Counted from the stretch's first letter, positions 24,617 through 35,428 are shown. The stretch is 64,000 bases of DNA from Dactylonectria macrodidyma (GCA_020744425.1 JAGMUV010000016.1:682001-746000), one strand, 5' to 3'. A program made the numbers and translations. Notes: a model not told the origin generated them from the letters alone.

Positions 24617-25990
24617 TTAAAGAATCACACCACTTAAAGCATAGCACAAAAAATCATCGCCCCATACAAAATCCAATATTTGATGCACGCAGAGACCAAC
24701 CACCTTGTTCATTAAAACGCCAGACATCATGAACCATTTTTTTTTTGCCTCACCAATCCACTCTGGGCGGCCAGACCAGTTGCGTTCAAACCATTCCATC
24801 GGTATGCCGGATGGAGCGCCAGACCAGTGTAGTAGATAGGCGTCTCGCTCAATATCTCGTAGTACTCATTCAGCTTCTGCCAGCCTAAGTTGATGTTGAT
24901 CCTGAAGTGTTCAGGATCAGGGAAGCCCTTGGCGATATCCTTGAAGCGTTCAAGCTGCTCGAGAAGGAATTCGAAGCCTTGAATAACGTCCTAAATATTG
25001 CCATATGACCCAGTCTACCCACGCTTCCGCTTACGGATCTGGCCGTCACCTTCGAGCATTTTGATCGTAGCTTCGTAGTAACTAAGGATTCGCTCAAATA
25101 TTTCGACTACCTCCCAGTCCTTGTCGGATAGCTGGTTCTCTGGCTGGCAAATAAAGGGCAATGTGAGTGACTTCTTATGGCCGCCCCTCTTGGTCTTGTT
25201 CTGTTGTTCGAAGTCGATTTGATGGTGGGCAATTAGTCGCTCGATATAGTTGCGAAGCAGTAGAGCTCGTTGTATCATATATAACTGTGATAGCCATCTG
25301 GTATCGTTGTCCAAAATAACATCCAGCGGCTTTCTGGCGCTCAGTTTGGGGTCAGATGACTTGTTGGAGGCTTCTTGTTGAATGTTGCGAAGCATGCCAG
25401 TCAACAAGTCAGATCTGTGGATAGCTACCACAAGATTGTGCAATTTGCCTGCTGGCCCCTTCTTGCGCCAAATCATGTGTTCTGTTTCGGTAAGGGGCTC
25501 TGCCCCTGATATCCGCCGCTCAAAAGCGTCAGCATCGTGCCCAAATAGAATGGCTTTGGCGGAGAGGTTCAAGGTATGCCCAAAACAGCGCCCTCACCTG
25601 CGTGCCCCTACGAAGCCGAGCTCTCCACCAATAATCTCCATGGCGGTATCATTGTTTTTCGCATTGTCAAGTGTGAAATAGCCAATCTTGTCTTGGATCT
25701 GATACGATTCAATTACGTCGAGGATTTCGGCGGCGATATTAGGCCCAGTGTGTCTGGCGCTAACTTCGGGGAGCCCAAGCGTAATCTTGCAAGGCTTGTT
25801 GTTTTCGTCCCTAAAGAAGCAACAGATGCCATGTAAGGCATACCGGTTTCCAGACCGCCAGCCGTCGAAGGACATGTTGTCAGAAACGTCAGAGGTACAT
25901 ATCACATCTATCAACTGATGAGACTGCGGCCCGGTCTCAAAGGCCCGGATCTCTAGCAAACCGGTCTCGAAGGCCCGGACCCCTCAGATC
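24617..25990 (-). mobile_element. Decayed hAT-family transposase
   Basis: Minus-strand sequence reads as a fungal hAT (Restless-like) transposase broken by stops and one frame change. In order it contains SFDGWRSGNRYALHG, FFRDENNKPCKITLG, IGYFTLDNAKNNDTA, GRCFGHTLNLSAKA, LDNDTRWLSQLY, then the C-terminal dimerisation-type block GWQKLNEYYEILSETPIYY and LALHPAYRW. A TGA interrupts the frame just before GRCFG where Arg (CGA) would fit, and TAG codons follow RKRKRG and GNI. The rest of the C-terminus (PEWIGEAKKKW) is in another frame near 24740. The N-terminal BED finger and terminal repeats were not found. The stop pattern fits C-to-T decay, but the cause is inferred. Confidence 0.8.
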
Positions 25991-26569
25991 CGGTTTCAAG
26001 GAAACCTTATTGTTGCTTCTATAATGATAAGGGCATCTCTGTAAAATGAGGGGGTGGGTTTGTCGTTGTGTTGCGTGGGGCTTGGTGAAATTTCAAGCGC
26101 GGTTCTGAATACACATTTCAGCGCAGCATCGGTCAACCACAATAATAATAGTAGCAAAAATAGCATTGCGTAATAGATAAAACTGTACTTAATCCAACTC
26201 ACCAATCCATTTTGTTTGCAAAATGTTGGTGCGCACTTTATGCTCAATCGGCGCCAAAAGTGAGAACGGAGACCGTGCATCGCGGGCGAGTCATATTTGC
26301 ACCAGCCCCGGTGTAGGCATGACTCGCCACGGGGTCCGCGAATATGACTCAGCGCAGTGTTTCTTCCCATAGCTGCCATACAATGTTCACGAAAACCATC
26401 ACGGTGTCTAGCCGTATGAGGTTAGTCCTCCTGGACGGAATGAATTTCATTCAGGCATACATCCCGGGCCGGTCTTCCTGTCTGACAGATGGTTGCTGCA
26501 CGTGACGCTCCCTATACGGCGAGCCCAAAAATACCTCATTTCTCAACTTGACATCTGCATCGCCAGACG
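25991..26569. other. Flank between hAT remnant and Zn2Cys6 gene
   Basis: No supported ORF. A short degenerate direct repeat built on CCGGTCTC and GGCCCGGA lies at about 25930-26000, at the edge of the hAT remnant. Confidence 0.35.
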
Positions 26570-28078
26570 ATGGCATCAAGAAGGGGAGAGTTGTTGGCTT
26601 GGCGCCAGAAGTACGAAATTTCAGAAGCAGCGTCACTCGAGCTTTTCGGTATACTGGGCTTTCGTCCCGGTCCTACCGGCCCGTGTGTCTGGTGCTGGTG
26701 GAGGAAGAAGGCCGTAAGTCCAGCCACAACACACAACATGCTTTTAGAGACGACTCACAATCTGCAAGTGTTCCTCAAATGGTCAGACGGGGGTTTGCGA
26801 CGCGTGTGCTCTATTCCCTAGCATATGTTTCAGGGATCAAATCTCCGACATAGGCATTTACGGGAAATGTTAGTCTATGGCATCGCCTTCAGGAGGCTTT
26901 GATATCTCGTCCCCTAACATTGGACCCAGGGACCGATCCCAAGTACAAAAGTCAAAGACGCTGGACGTCACTCCAACCTATTGGCAAAGAGTTCGCTCTG
27001 GTTGTCCAGCATTTCCCACACGGGCCAGCGCTTCGTGTGGGCTGTAGTTTGTTTGAGACCGAGGCAAAAAACGCCACAGTTTCTTACCTGAAGTTAGCCA
27101 CGAGCTGGGTGGCTTTCAGCACCGACCCAGTACGGCTTCAATCCCTTGATCGTCATGATTGGGAATGTTACTTACAGCAATGCTGTAAACGATGGATCAC
27201 ACACAATGAAAAGGATGAGCTCATCAAACTAGCTGCCAGATTCCAATATTCGGAACTAGTTACTCAAGCCGTTCAACTTTGTGGTGCGATCCGAATATTG
27301 ATGACGGGTTGGCACCTCTATCAAGGCTCGGATTATATCGCAGCGCCTGAGGTAATTTCAAGTCAGCTAGACTCTCTTCTGGAGTTGTCAATCGCTAGTT
27401 TGGAGACAAAACTCCTCAAAAATCTTCAAGACTCCTTTAGGTCGAGAAAAAACCTTGAGGAAGTAGCGATGGCTGTCCTTATAGTTATCAATCTCACCGA
27501 AAAGGATATTTGGAGGCTTATGCATTGGGTGCTATATGAACATGGTGTAAGTAAATCCCCCCCTCGGTCATCTCTCTGCCCCTTCGCCTCCTTTTATGTG
27601 GTCTAGCCGATCAAGCTCACGATATAGTCTCCTGAATGGAAACATCCTACGCGCCCGGATGATCTCTTGAGGAGAACGCTTTCTTTGTCACAAGCAATGA
27701 TGGCTCTTCTACCGTACGTTGGCAATTTGCCGGTGAAACTCGTGCAGGCAGCAGGTATTTTGTTCCCATATCATGCATAAAGTAACCAATAAAACACTAA
27801 CGCCGAACGCAGTTTCTGAAAACGACGTTCGATACGACGCTCATAACCCGGAGAGCTTACGTGGAAGCGTGCTACAGAAGGCGCTCCAAGCGATGGAGGG
27901 CCCTCAGCTTGCCCACGACGCCGTGCAATCTTTGAGCTACGATAATTTCCTCAAGTCGCACCAGCCGCGTTGCCCAGATGAGGCCCGTCATGACGAGGAG
28001 CTGCAATACGAATCCCAGGATGACAATTACGTTTGGGTGTCTAAGGAGGCTATCTTGAAGGCATTTGAGCAACAGTAA
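26570..28078 (+). CDS. Zn(II)2Cys6 transcription factor (417 aa)
   Basis: Model: join(26570..26713, 26769..26868, 26930..27546, 27628..27754, 27813..28078). Four introns of 55-81 bp have GTAAGT, GTTAGT, GTAAGT and GTATTT donors; two have clear CTAAC branch sites. Splicing intron 1 joins CVWCWWRKKA to CSSNGQTGVCDACALFPSIC. That restores a perfect C-x2-C-x6-C-x8-C-x2-C-x6-C binuclear cluster at about residues 38-68, which no single reading frame shows. The rest is a helical fungal regulator-like region with blocks such as LMTGWHLYQGSDYIAAPEV and IFDIG-type hydrophobic segments. The C-terminus is acidic. The expected role is nuclear, sequence-specific transcriptional control. The gene lies 317 bp upstream of the HD-kinase fusion on the same strand. 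The ATG is the first in frame with the cluster; an upstream exon cannot be excluded. Confidence 0.75.
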
Positions 28079-28395
28079 TGAGCGTTTTGGGAATCTATAT
28101 TATCGTTGCCAGTGTTTAGCATCTAAGTAAATCAACCTCAGTCTTGGTTCTTCTTCATATTCAACTGCCCATCGGGAATCTTACTCATGCTTGCGATTGT
28201 AAAGTTGAGATTATTTACGCCTATTATTTATTGGCTACCAAGTCCGGATGGGGTCATGCGGGGGGGAGGGGCGACGGCTAATTTTCGGCCGGCTGCACAG
28301 AAACCGCGCAAACACCTCAGATCCCTACGCTCCCCGTCTCAACGCTCTCCATTGCCATTGATTCCATTCTCTTCTATCTTCCGACCGGTTGCACA

Positions 28396-29807
28396 ATGCC
28401 ATTGTATCTCGGCAACGAGCCTCGCGAGCTGGTAAATGTCTGCAAGGAGATCAATACCCTCCGCCGGGCCGGCTGGCTGAGCCGCGGTGTGCCTCGAGAG
28501 GATTGCGAGTCTGTGGGCGATCACACTGCTAAAGTTGTCGAAATCGTTCAGCAAATCTCGGGCCAACGACCAAAGGTGAGTTCGTCGATACATATTCGTA
28601 TGCGTGTTTCACCCTGACGGCTGAATTGACACCTGCCAGATCGATGGCACCAAAGCTTGTAAAATGGCCCAATGTCACGACTACGCCGAAGTCTTCACCG
28701 GGGATTTGACTCCCGCGGATAAGGTATCGCCCGAAGATAAACAATGCCGTGAAGACAACGCATACCGCAGGTTTCAAGAACTGCATTCTGAGCGTGGCAA
28801 AGAGATAGAAACACTCTGCGTTGAGTACCGTGCAGGTAGCACACTAGAGGCCCGTTTGGTCAAGGACATCGACAAGCTTCAGCGGCTCGAACGTGCGTTC
28901 GACTATCGTAAGCGATACACCGGGTTAAACTTTCGCGATTTTCGGGCGGATAGGGACCTCGTTAGCGACGCTGAGTTGCGGAGGAGAGCAGACAACACCA
29001 TTGCCGAGTGGGATAAGCTAGAGGCGCGCCTTCGGGAACAACCCCTTTACATTTTTATCATCGGTTAGTCTTTACCGTCCTATCAACTATCTATAACATC
29101 GCATTACTCACGATGCGAAGGTCCTCCGGGCGTTGGAAAAGGCACACAATGCAGCCGAGCCGTCATGCAACCCGAAGGTCGAGCACTCGTTCACATATCC
29201 GTGGGCGATTTGCTACGGCGTGCAGCGGCGGACAAAAACTCAAAATTCCACGTTGAAGCGAACAAGGTTTTGCAAGGCATCACGCCCGCACCTGCGGATT
29301 TGGTGTTGGACCTTATACAGAATGCAAGCTCCGAGAATGGGACACGTGCTGTCTTGCTAGACGGCTTTCCCTACGATGAACAGCAGTTTTCCGTGTTCTG
29401 CGAAAAGGTGTGTTTTAAACCAGTGTGCTGTGATTTATCTAACAGTTCCAGACGTCAAAGGAATTCCACACGATCGAGTTTTATGCGCCGCGACCCATAC
29501 TCGAAACCCGGCTCGGCAGACGCTCGTCATCGTCGGGGAGGAAGGATGATGAGGGAGACCGGTGGCGAATAAGACTGGACAATTACGAAGTGAGAGGTTC
29601 AAGCATCGCCCGCAAACTATTCGAAGCAAACCCGAATACCTATTTCCAGGTTTGTCTCCTATGTCTTTCGATATGAAAACGTGTTGAGTATGGCTTACAT
29701 CACGGCAGATCAATGCCAAAGGAAGCGTAGATGAACTTGCGGCTGAATTTCAAAGTCTTCTAGAAAAGTTGATTCCCAAGCAGGCAAATGACATTGTGCC
29801 GGCATAG
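28396..29807 (+). CDS. Fusion of HD-domain 5'-nucleotidase (HDDC2/YfbR-like) with nucleoside-monophosphate kinase
   Basis: Model: join(28396..28575, 28640..29063, 29121..29407, 29452..29649, 29709..29807), 395 residues, all phases consistent. Residues 1-200 are an HD_3-type phosphohydrolase: ESVGDH (His43), CHDYAE (His73-Asp74, Glu77), GDLTPAD (Asp82) and KDID (Asp138). These match the metal and catalytic positions of E. coli YfbR, which dephosphorylates deoxynucleoside 5'-monophosphates. Residues 202-395 are an adenylate/UMP-CMP-kinase fold: P-loop GPPGVGKGT, SVGDLLRR, LLDGFPYDEQQ, a short LID with SGRKDD, and INAKGSVDEL near the end. The P-loop is split by intron 2. The usual DGFPR Arg is Tyr. 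The third intron could instead end at 29445, adding two residues. The two halves would catalyse opposed reactions on nucleotides; substrate identity and any regulatory use of the fusion are inference. Confidence 0.85.
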
Positions 29808-31338
29808 AGTGGGGATACGGTGTGCGGCATCAACAATTGCAGGCAGTCGCTACTTTCACCGCTTCGCAGGGCTTCCAAAGCGTCAGGCGACACGAATCGC
29901 CTGCGCAGCATTGAGGAATCTGTGTACAATGATAATGCAAGGCAACGGACTGGACGTCGAAGGTACTGAATGGTGATTGAATTTATTATCATGGCAGGAA
30001 AAGCCTTACGTTTTGTAGTTTTATCATGTATAGATTATTGCCATCTCGTGCCAGGGCGAGTCGTCGTGATGTACAGCATCCCATCTTCCTAAGCGATTGC
30101 CCTCCTCTTTCGCTTAAATGGTTTCTCTCGGCGTTTCAGCTCTCGGCGTCCACGGTCAAAGTGCGTCCGTAAGCCAGAAGGAAAACCTTGTCACTGCGGT
30201 GGGCTAAGAGTTCCGGTTTCTCATCATGAGACGTCGAGGTGAAAATTCAGCTTGATCGTAGAGTATAATTGCATACTTCTCAGCCTCTAACTGGAAAAGG
30301 GTCAATGAGCTTGCCTATCCCAAGCTGGTCCAGCATGACCCCGGGACAAAGGGGATTGAGCCCCCTGGTGATGGGAATGTCACCGAGATGAACGAATCCA
30401 GTGCTTCAGTGCAGTGTGATAACGACTGGGGTCAGCCTGGGAGCCTGGATAGGAAGCCGAGTCCCGGAAGCAAAGGAAAGAATGGAAAACAGTGGAAAGG
30501 GGAAATACGGTGCAGCAACAAGCCCGAGGATGTTTTCCTAACAGGAAGCCGGGGGTACGCAAGGATGGGAACACCACCAACGCCAAGATCGGAAGTATGT
30601 GGTATCCCCGGTTCCGTGGGCGTCACTCCGAGTTGCGGAAGTCGTTCCTTAAGGCCGTGCGTGGATAGGACACGCTAGGTGTTCGAAGCATCTGATGTGG
30701 GAGACATCAACGCTTTCTTTTTTGGCCTTCAGGATATAACTTCCGAGCATATGATCGGTCTTTCAGGGTGCTGGAATGAAGATGAGTGTGGTATTCGCAT
30801 TGGATGTCTTCGAGAACGCATCCGGGTCCTCATAGTGCCCACCACTCGCTCTCACGCTCAGAAGTCTGTAGCCCGGCAATTAGAGAGTCCAGTACTCAGA
30901 TAGGAGCCGCAAATACTGTTAGGGGTACTATTCGTCCTTGGCTGATCGCCAGCGTTCCCGGCGGAATCTTGGGCTGAAATTGACGATATTCTAGGCATGA
31001 GGTTCGCACAGTCAGACACCGGCTTCCGCAACCAAGAGATCACGTTGGAATCGCTTCACTACTTAGGCGCCTATTCCTGAAGAGCCTCTTCGAATTTCAA
31101 GCGCAAAGAATTCTCTTTTCAGGCCTGGTTTGGCTGTGACAAGTGGATCCGTGATCCCTTCGACTTGGACTTCCGCACACAGCCCCCCCCCCCCCCCCCC
31201 CCTATAGTTCATGAAGAAGAGAAGATCTATCAAGCATATTCTGGACCATTGATGGATGGTAGCCATACTACACAAATGAACTTCATTCGGTTGCCACTAT
31301 GTCTCCATGTTCTGGCTGTTGCTCTTGGATTTCATATA
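29808..31338. other. Intergenic DNA, nothing supported
   Basis: About 1.5 kb without a convincing gene. It holds the downstream flank of the HD-kinase gene and a long C homopolymer. Confidence 0.4.
31183..31202. repeat. Homopolymer of 20 C
   Basis: An uninterrupted run of 20 C. Runs of this length are prone to length errors in sequencing and to slippage in vivo. Confidence 0.9.
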
Positions 31339-31385
31339 ACGTACATGATAAGCTTGCGTGACAAACAAGCTTGCGTGACAAAAAT
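31339..31385. repeat. Left terminal inverted repeat of pogo-type element
   Basis: Begins ACGTACATGATAAGC and contains two direct copies of the AAGCTTGCGTGACAAA motif. It is an exact inverted match to 33152-33198. Confidence 0.9.
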
Positions 31386-31436
31386 CCCTCAACCTACATC
31401 TTCTCCATTTAATCAATTAATTCTCAACCACGAAAT

Positions 31437-33092
31437 ATGTCTAACCCTAATATTGAGGGTAGAATCCTTCTTGCGCTTCAGGCCCTTCAAAATGACCCGA
31501 AATTAAAGCTCCGACGCGCTGCAGAGATCTACAAAGTTGGCCGTATGCTGCTATGGCGCCGGCAGAAGGGGATTCAATCCAGACGCGATTGGATCCCCAA
31601 ATCGCGCAAGCTGTCCGATCTAGAGGAGCAGATCATTATTCAGTTCATCCTCGACCTGGATTCGCGAGGATTCCCCCCGCGACTGCGTGGTGTTGAAGAA
31701 ATGGCCAACCGACTGCTCGCCGACCGCGACGCGTCACCCGTCGGCAAGCGCTGGGCTTCCAACTTCGTTAGGCGACACCAAGAGCTTAAGACGCGTTTTT
31801 TTCGTAAATACGACTATCAAAGAGCCAAATGCGAAGATCCGACTATTATTCGCGACTGGTTCAGGCTCGTGGAGAACACAATCGCGAAATATGGTATTGA
31901 CCTAGCTGATATCTACAACTTTGATGAGACCGGCTTTATGATGGGCATAATCGCAAGCGGAATGGTCGTCACAGGTGCAGATAGGCGTGGAAACCCGAAA
32001 TCAGTCCAGCCTGGAAACCGGGAATGGGTTACGGTCATTCAGGCGATCAATGCAGAAGGCTGGGCGATCCAGCCGTTCATCGTGGCTGCGGGCCAATATC
32101 ACCTCGCTAGCTGGTACCGGGAAAGCAACCTCCCGGGCGATTGGGCTATTGCAACAACTCCAAATGGCTGGACCGATAATGAAACAGGTCTTGAGTGGCT
32201 CAAGCACTTTGACCGTCACACGAAGAATCGATTGACCGGTCGCTATCGTCTTCTGATCCTTGACGGGCACGAAAGTCACCACTCCGTCGACTTTGAGAGA
32301 TATTGTGAACAGAATGACATTATTACGCTTTGTATGCCGCCTCATTCGTCTCATTTACTTCAGCCTCTTGATGTCGGGTGCTTTGGGCCGCTTAAAAAAG
32401 CCTACGGTCGAGAAATTGAGCGGTTGATCAGATGCTCTATAACCCACGTTTCCAAGACTGAGTTCTTCCCAGCCTTTTATGCCGCCCACCAAGCCGCTAT
32501 GACAGCGAGCAATATCAAAGGGGGTTTTCGAGGGGCTGGACTTGCTCCTTTAGACCCAGAAAATGTCATATCAAAGCTTGATGTGCAGCTACGGACTCCA
32601 ACACCGGCTGCAGAGGAGGTCGGCCTCCCTGACCCTTGGGTCTCAAAGACCCCAAAGACAGTGCTTGAGGCCAGTTCGCAGTCTGAATACCTTAAAAGAC
32701 GAGTGAGAAGGCATCAGAGCAGCTCTCCAGCATCTATCCTTGAGGCGCTTGAGTCATTTTCTAAGGGAACAAAGGCAATAATGCATCAAATGGCATTATT
32801 GAAGTCTGAAAACCAGATCCTTCGACAGGCAAATGAGACCCTTAGTAAGCGGCGCAGAGCAAAAAGAACCCGCCTACGTCAAGGAGGGAAGATGACTGTA
32901 GATGAGGGAAGGGGTGAGATAGATCAGAGAGATGTTGATGCACAGGTAGCAGCTGAATCGTCGAGAAGTGGTGGTCGAGGGAGGTCGGCGATGCCGAGGG
33001 AAAGGCGCTGTGGAACTTGTAGAAAGGCTGGTCATAATGCAAGGACCTGTCAGGCTGTAATTGAGACCTCTGCAGATGAGGATAGCGATTAG
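31437..33092 (+). CDS. Pogo-type DDE transposase with C-terminal zinc knuckle (551 aa)
   Basis: A single intact frame begins at an ATG 51 bp inside the left inverted repeat. The N-terminal 120 residues form the helix-turn-helix/CENP-B-like DNA-binding region (RRAAEIYKV, KRWASNFVRRH). The DDE_1 catalytic core shows Asp163 in YNFDETGF, Asp276 in LILDGHESHH and Asp312 in QPLDVGCFGPLK. The last two are separated by 35 residues, that is DD35D. A coiled-coil-prone stretch follows (about 450-475). The C-terminus carries CGTCRKAGHNARTC, a C-x2-C-x4-H-x4-C zinc knuckle, often nucleic-acid binding. It should excise and reinsert the element at TA sites in the nucleus. No inactivating change is visible. 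Confidence 0.92.
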   Translation: MSNPNIEGRILLALQALQNDPKLKLRRAAEIYKVGRMLLWRRQKGIQSRRDWIPKSRKLSDLEEQIIIQFILDLDSRGFPPRLRGVEEMANRLLADRDASPVGKRWASNFVRRHQELKTRFFRKYDYQRAKCEDPTIIRDWFRLVENTIAKYGIDLADIYNFDETGFMMGIIASGMVVTGADRRGNPKSVQPGNREWVTVIQAINAEGWAIQPFIVAAGQYHLASWYRESNLPGDWAIATTPNGWTDNETGLEWLKHFDRHTKNRLTGRYRLLILDGHESHHSVDFERYCEQNDIITLCMPPHSSHLLQPLDVGCFGPLKKAYGREIERLIRCSITHVSKTEFFPAFYAAHQAAMTASNIKGGFRGAGLAPLDPENVISKLDVQLRTPTPAAEEVGLPDPWVSKTPKTVLEASSQSEYLKRRVRRHQSSSPASILEALESFSKGTKAIMHQMALLKSENQILRQANETLSKRRRAKRTRLRQGGKMTVDEGRGEIDQRDVDAQVAAESSRSGGRGRSAMPRERRCGTCRKAGHNARTCQAVIETSADEDSD

Positions 33093-33151
33093 TTTTAATT
33101 GATTGAATGGTTTGTTGTGTTTTTATTAAAGTTTTAATTTTACAAGTTAGC

Positions 33152-33198
33152 ATTTTTGTCACGCAAGCTTGTTTGTCACGCAAGCTTATCATGTACGT
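33152..33198. repeat. Right terminal inverted repeat of pogo-type element
   Basis: Inverted exact copy of 31339-31385, followed by the duplicated TA at 33199-33200. Confidence 0.9.
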
Positions 33199-33424
33199 TA
33201 CCAAGCTTCAGTTGAATGCCAAAGCTGTTGCTAGAACGCAACCGGTGATGACTTGCCCTCGCAAAGTACGCTAGGAAGTACCTTACCGCCCAGATCTTCC
33301 TAAATCTCATCTATAGCAGGTTGCCTAATTCCAAAATCCCCTCCACAAGCCAAAGCAGCTCACGAGCTTGCGGCCGCATCCCTTCTTGTAATATGTCTAG
33401 GCACCTTCATCCGCTGATCCGAAG

Positions 33425-34685
33425 CTAAGGACCGGTTGCGCTTCCTTTCGACGCAGCTTTCGGTCTGGGGACTTTGGCAGGCCTCGATTTGTCACCTAAG
33501 TATTTATCCTCGGTGTTGCGGCACTTCGTAGAGTCTTGGTGGTAGCATCGATCGTCACAGGGCCTGCCCACTTGTATCCCGTCCTCGTTCTGCCATAGAA
33601 TGCATTTGCATTTCCCGATATTGTATATGCACCCTTGCATGCGCAGCCATTCTAGAACCACTAGAGTGAAGCTGTTAGTAAAAGACGATAGCTACATAAT
33701 AGCAAGGTTTAATAACTTCCAAGTAGCTTTTCCACACAGCGAGAATGCTCCTCCTCCGACAGCCAATCATAAGGGCCTCGTCGTTTCTTCCAGAGATCCA
33801 AAATGTCGGCCATCTTGGAAACAAACTGCCGAGCCATCGGTTCGTTCATAATTTCTGGGTGCTTAACCTCTTCTTTTCCTATATCTAAAATATGGGGTAT
33901 TGAGTGAGGGTGCATGTGCGTGCTGCCTGTCATCACACAGTCTTCGAGAGTGACGGGCCCATGTAGTGCCGAAGCGGGCTGAGCCAAATAGCAGCCCTAG
34001 GGGATGAAGACGCCGATGCCGCCATCGGGAATTTCTTGTGTTTGATTCCATCTCTCCCGGTTAGCACCTAGCTACATCGACCACAGCTTCTCTCCCACGT
34101 CATTGTAAACCATCGTCATGACACCATGACGGTCCACGTGCGGGAGATGCACCGCTCCCTTGGTTGCACAGAGCTGGAACCCAGCGCACGCGTCAAGATC
34201 AATAAACCGCTCATCATTCGTCCCTTTCCCGTTGTCACCCCGAGTGAGGGGGATAATATTGAAGTCGTCCAGGTCTTCAATGAAAGTTGGGGCTGCGTTT
34301 GGTTTGACCAATGCCAAGTTGAGGAAATTGGCCGCGTCAGGCTGGTCTCCCCGGCGCTTCTCGAAAAGCGCAATGGCATCGCCCACAGGCAAGCGCTGCG
34401 GCTCGCTGTTATCAAAGTCCCTACCGAAATCGTGGACGTCGAGGTGTTCCAGAGTTATTAGAATGCTAAAGAATCTTTCGAATGTCAAGCGTTTCATTCT
34501 GGTATCGCCGGCAACCAACATTGGGAGTTGTGGGGGTCCCCGTCGTAAGAGCTCCTTCGCATCCTCGACGTTACATACCACGAACTTATCGGTTGGACCT
34601 AACGAAGAAAAGGGAGTTTTGACGAGGAAATCGAGATGACGAGGGATATCGAGGTGACGAAGAAAAGCAATGTGACGAGGGAAAC
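33425..34685 (-). pseudogene. JmjC/cupin-type oxygenase pseudogene, 5'-truncated at a retrotransposon
   Basis: Minus-strand frame running from the retrotransposon edge. It contains CNVEDAKELLRRGPPQLP, DLDDFNIIPLTRGDNG, a HVD iron-ligand motif in LPHVDRHGVMTMVYND and, further on, GPVTLEDCVMTGSTHMHPHS. The frame is interrupted twice by TAG, at about 34076-34078 and 34002-34004, where CAG would read through. A clean intron (about 33713-33660, TACTAAC branch site) then joins a Cys-rich tail with KCKCILW and CDDRCYHQDSTKC that ends at 33425. The family resemblance is to fungal Fe(II)/2-oxoglutarate JmjC-like proteins; an intact relative of the same general type lies at 51779-53380. The 5' part is missing beyond the Gypsy insertion at 34686. 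Confidence 0.65.
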
Positions 34686-35152
34686 TGTCAGGGCTGGTTA
34701 CACACAAGGGAGTGAAGAGGGCAGACACGCTGCGAGACAGCAGCTAGCTAGTAGGAATGATGCTGGTGACTGTATTGATCTCTGACCCCTCCTTTGCCTT
34801 CGCCCTCTAGTAGCTCTTCTTATAGCCAGGTCTAGTATCCCTTCTTCCAATACCCTAGCTAGCTAGCTGTAGCTTAGCTGCTTAGGTCTAGCTGGTTTGA
34901 TTGGTCTTCGTAATCCTGAGACTCCGGCCCGGCCGGGTCTCTCGTAACCCGGTCGGAGCTCTCGGATCCGGCCGGTTGCGCTTAGCCCGTGTTCCATAAC
35001 TCCCTCAGCCACTTGCTAGCTGAAAGCTAGCTGTGGCAAACCTGCGACGTAGCTGCGACCTTGTGGCTGTTAGGCGCGGCCGCCACTGTGTGACAGTGGA
35101 TTTCTGCAGTTGGTGCCCCATAGACCCTTCTTGTGGCTTTTGGCCTCTGACA
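34686..35152 (-). repeat. 3' LTR of the Gypsy element
   Basis: 467 bp, same as 41371-41837 by eye. It is bounded by the 6-bp inverted ends TGTCAG/CTGACA. The 5' edge of the adjacent JmjC pseudogene frame lies inside it. Confidence 0.95.
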
Positions 35153-35428
35153 AGGCACCCCTTCTTTCGTGGGCGCGGCCCGCGCCCAGCAATCCTCCTG
35201 TGATTTCGCATCGTCCTCATGCCCGGCCTGCCGGTAACTGCGCGTTGCTGCACTTAACGCCCTCGTGATAGTTTGTTTGGCTAAGGCGTTCCTTTTTCCC
35301 TCTTGCAACTTCTCACCCTTCCTCAGTATATATCCTCTTGCTAGTCGCTGTGGTGCTGCCGCTGGGCCGAAGGTGTAACGCTGCTAACTAGTTGCAGCCT
35401 TCGAACTTATCTCCCTGCCGCTGCCGCC

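Larger units (their letters stand above)
31339..33198 (+). mobile_element. Complete pogo-type (Tc1/mariner superfamily) DNA transposon
   Basis: Perfect 47-bp terminal inverted repeats (31339-31385 and 33152-33198) enclose one transposase gene, and a TA dinucleotide flanks both ends (31337-31338, 33199-33200), as expected for TA target-site duplication. Total length is 1860 bp. Each inverted repeat contains two direct copies of AAGCTTGCGTGACAAA 17 bp apart, plausible transposase-binding sites. The open reading frame is intact and the repeats are identical, so the copy looks young and possibly active. Confidence 0.9.

Noticed and set aside
25996..26379. 127-codon minus-strand ORF with a hydrophobic stretch beside the hAT relic
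   Set aside because: Does not match transposase N-termini and lacks any domain; likely chance.
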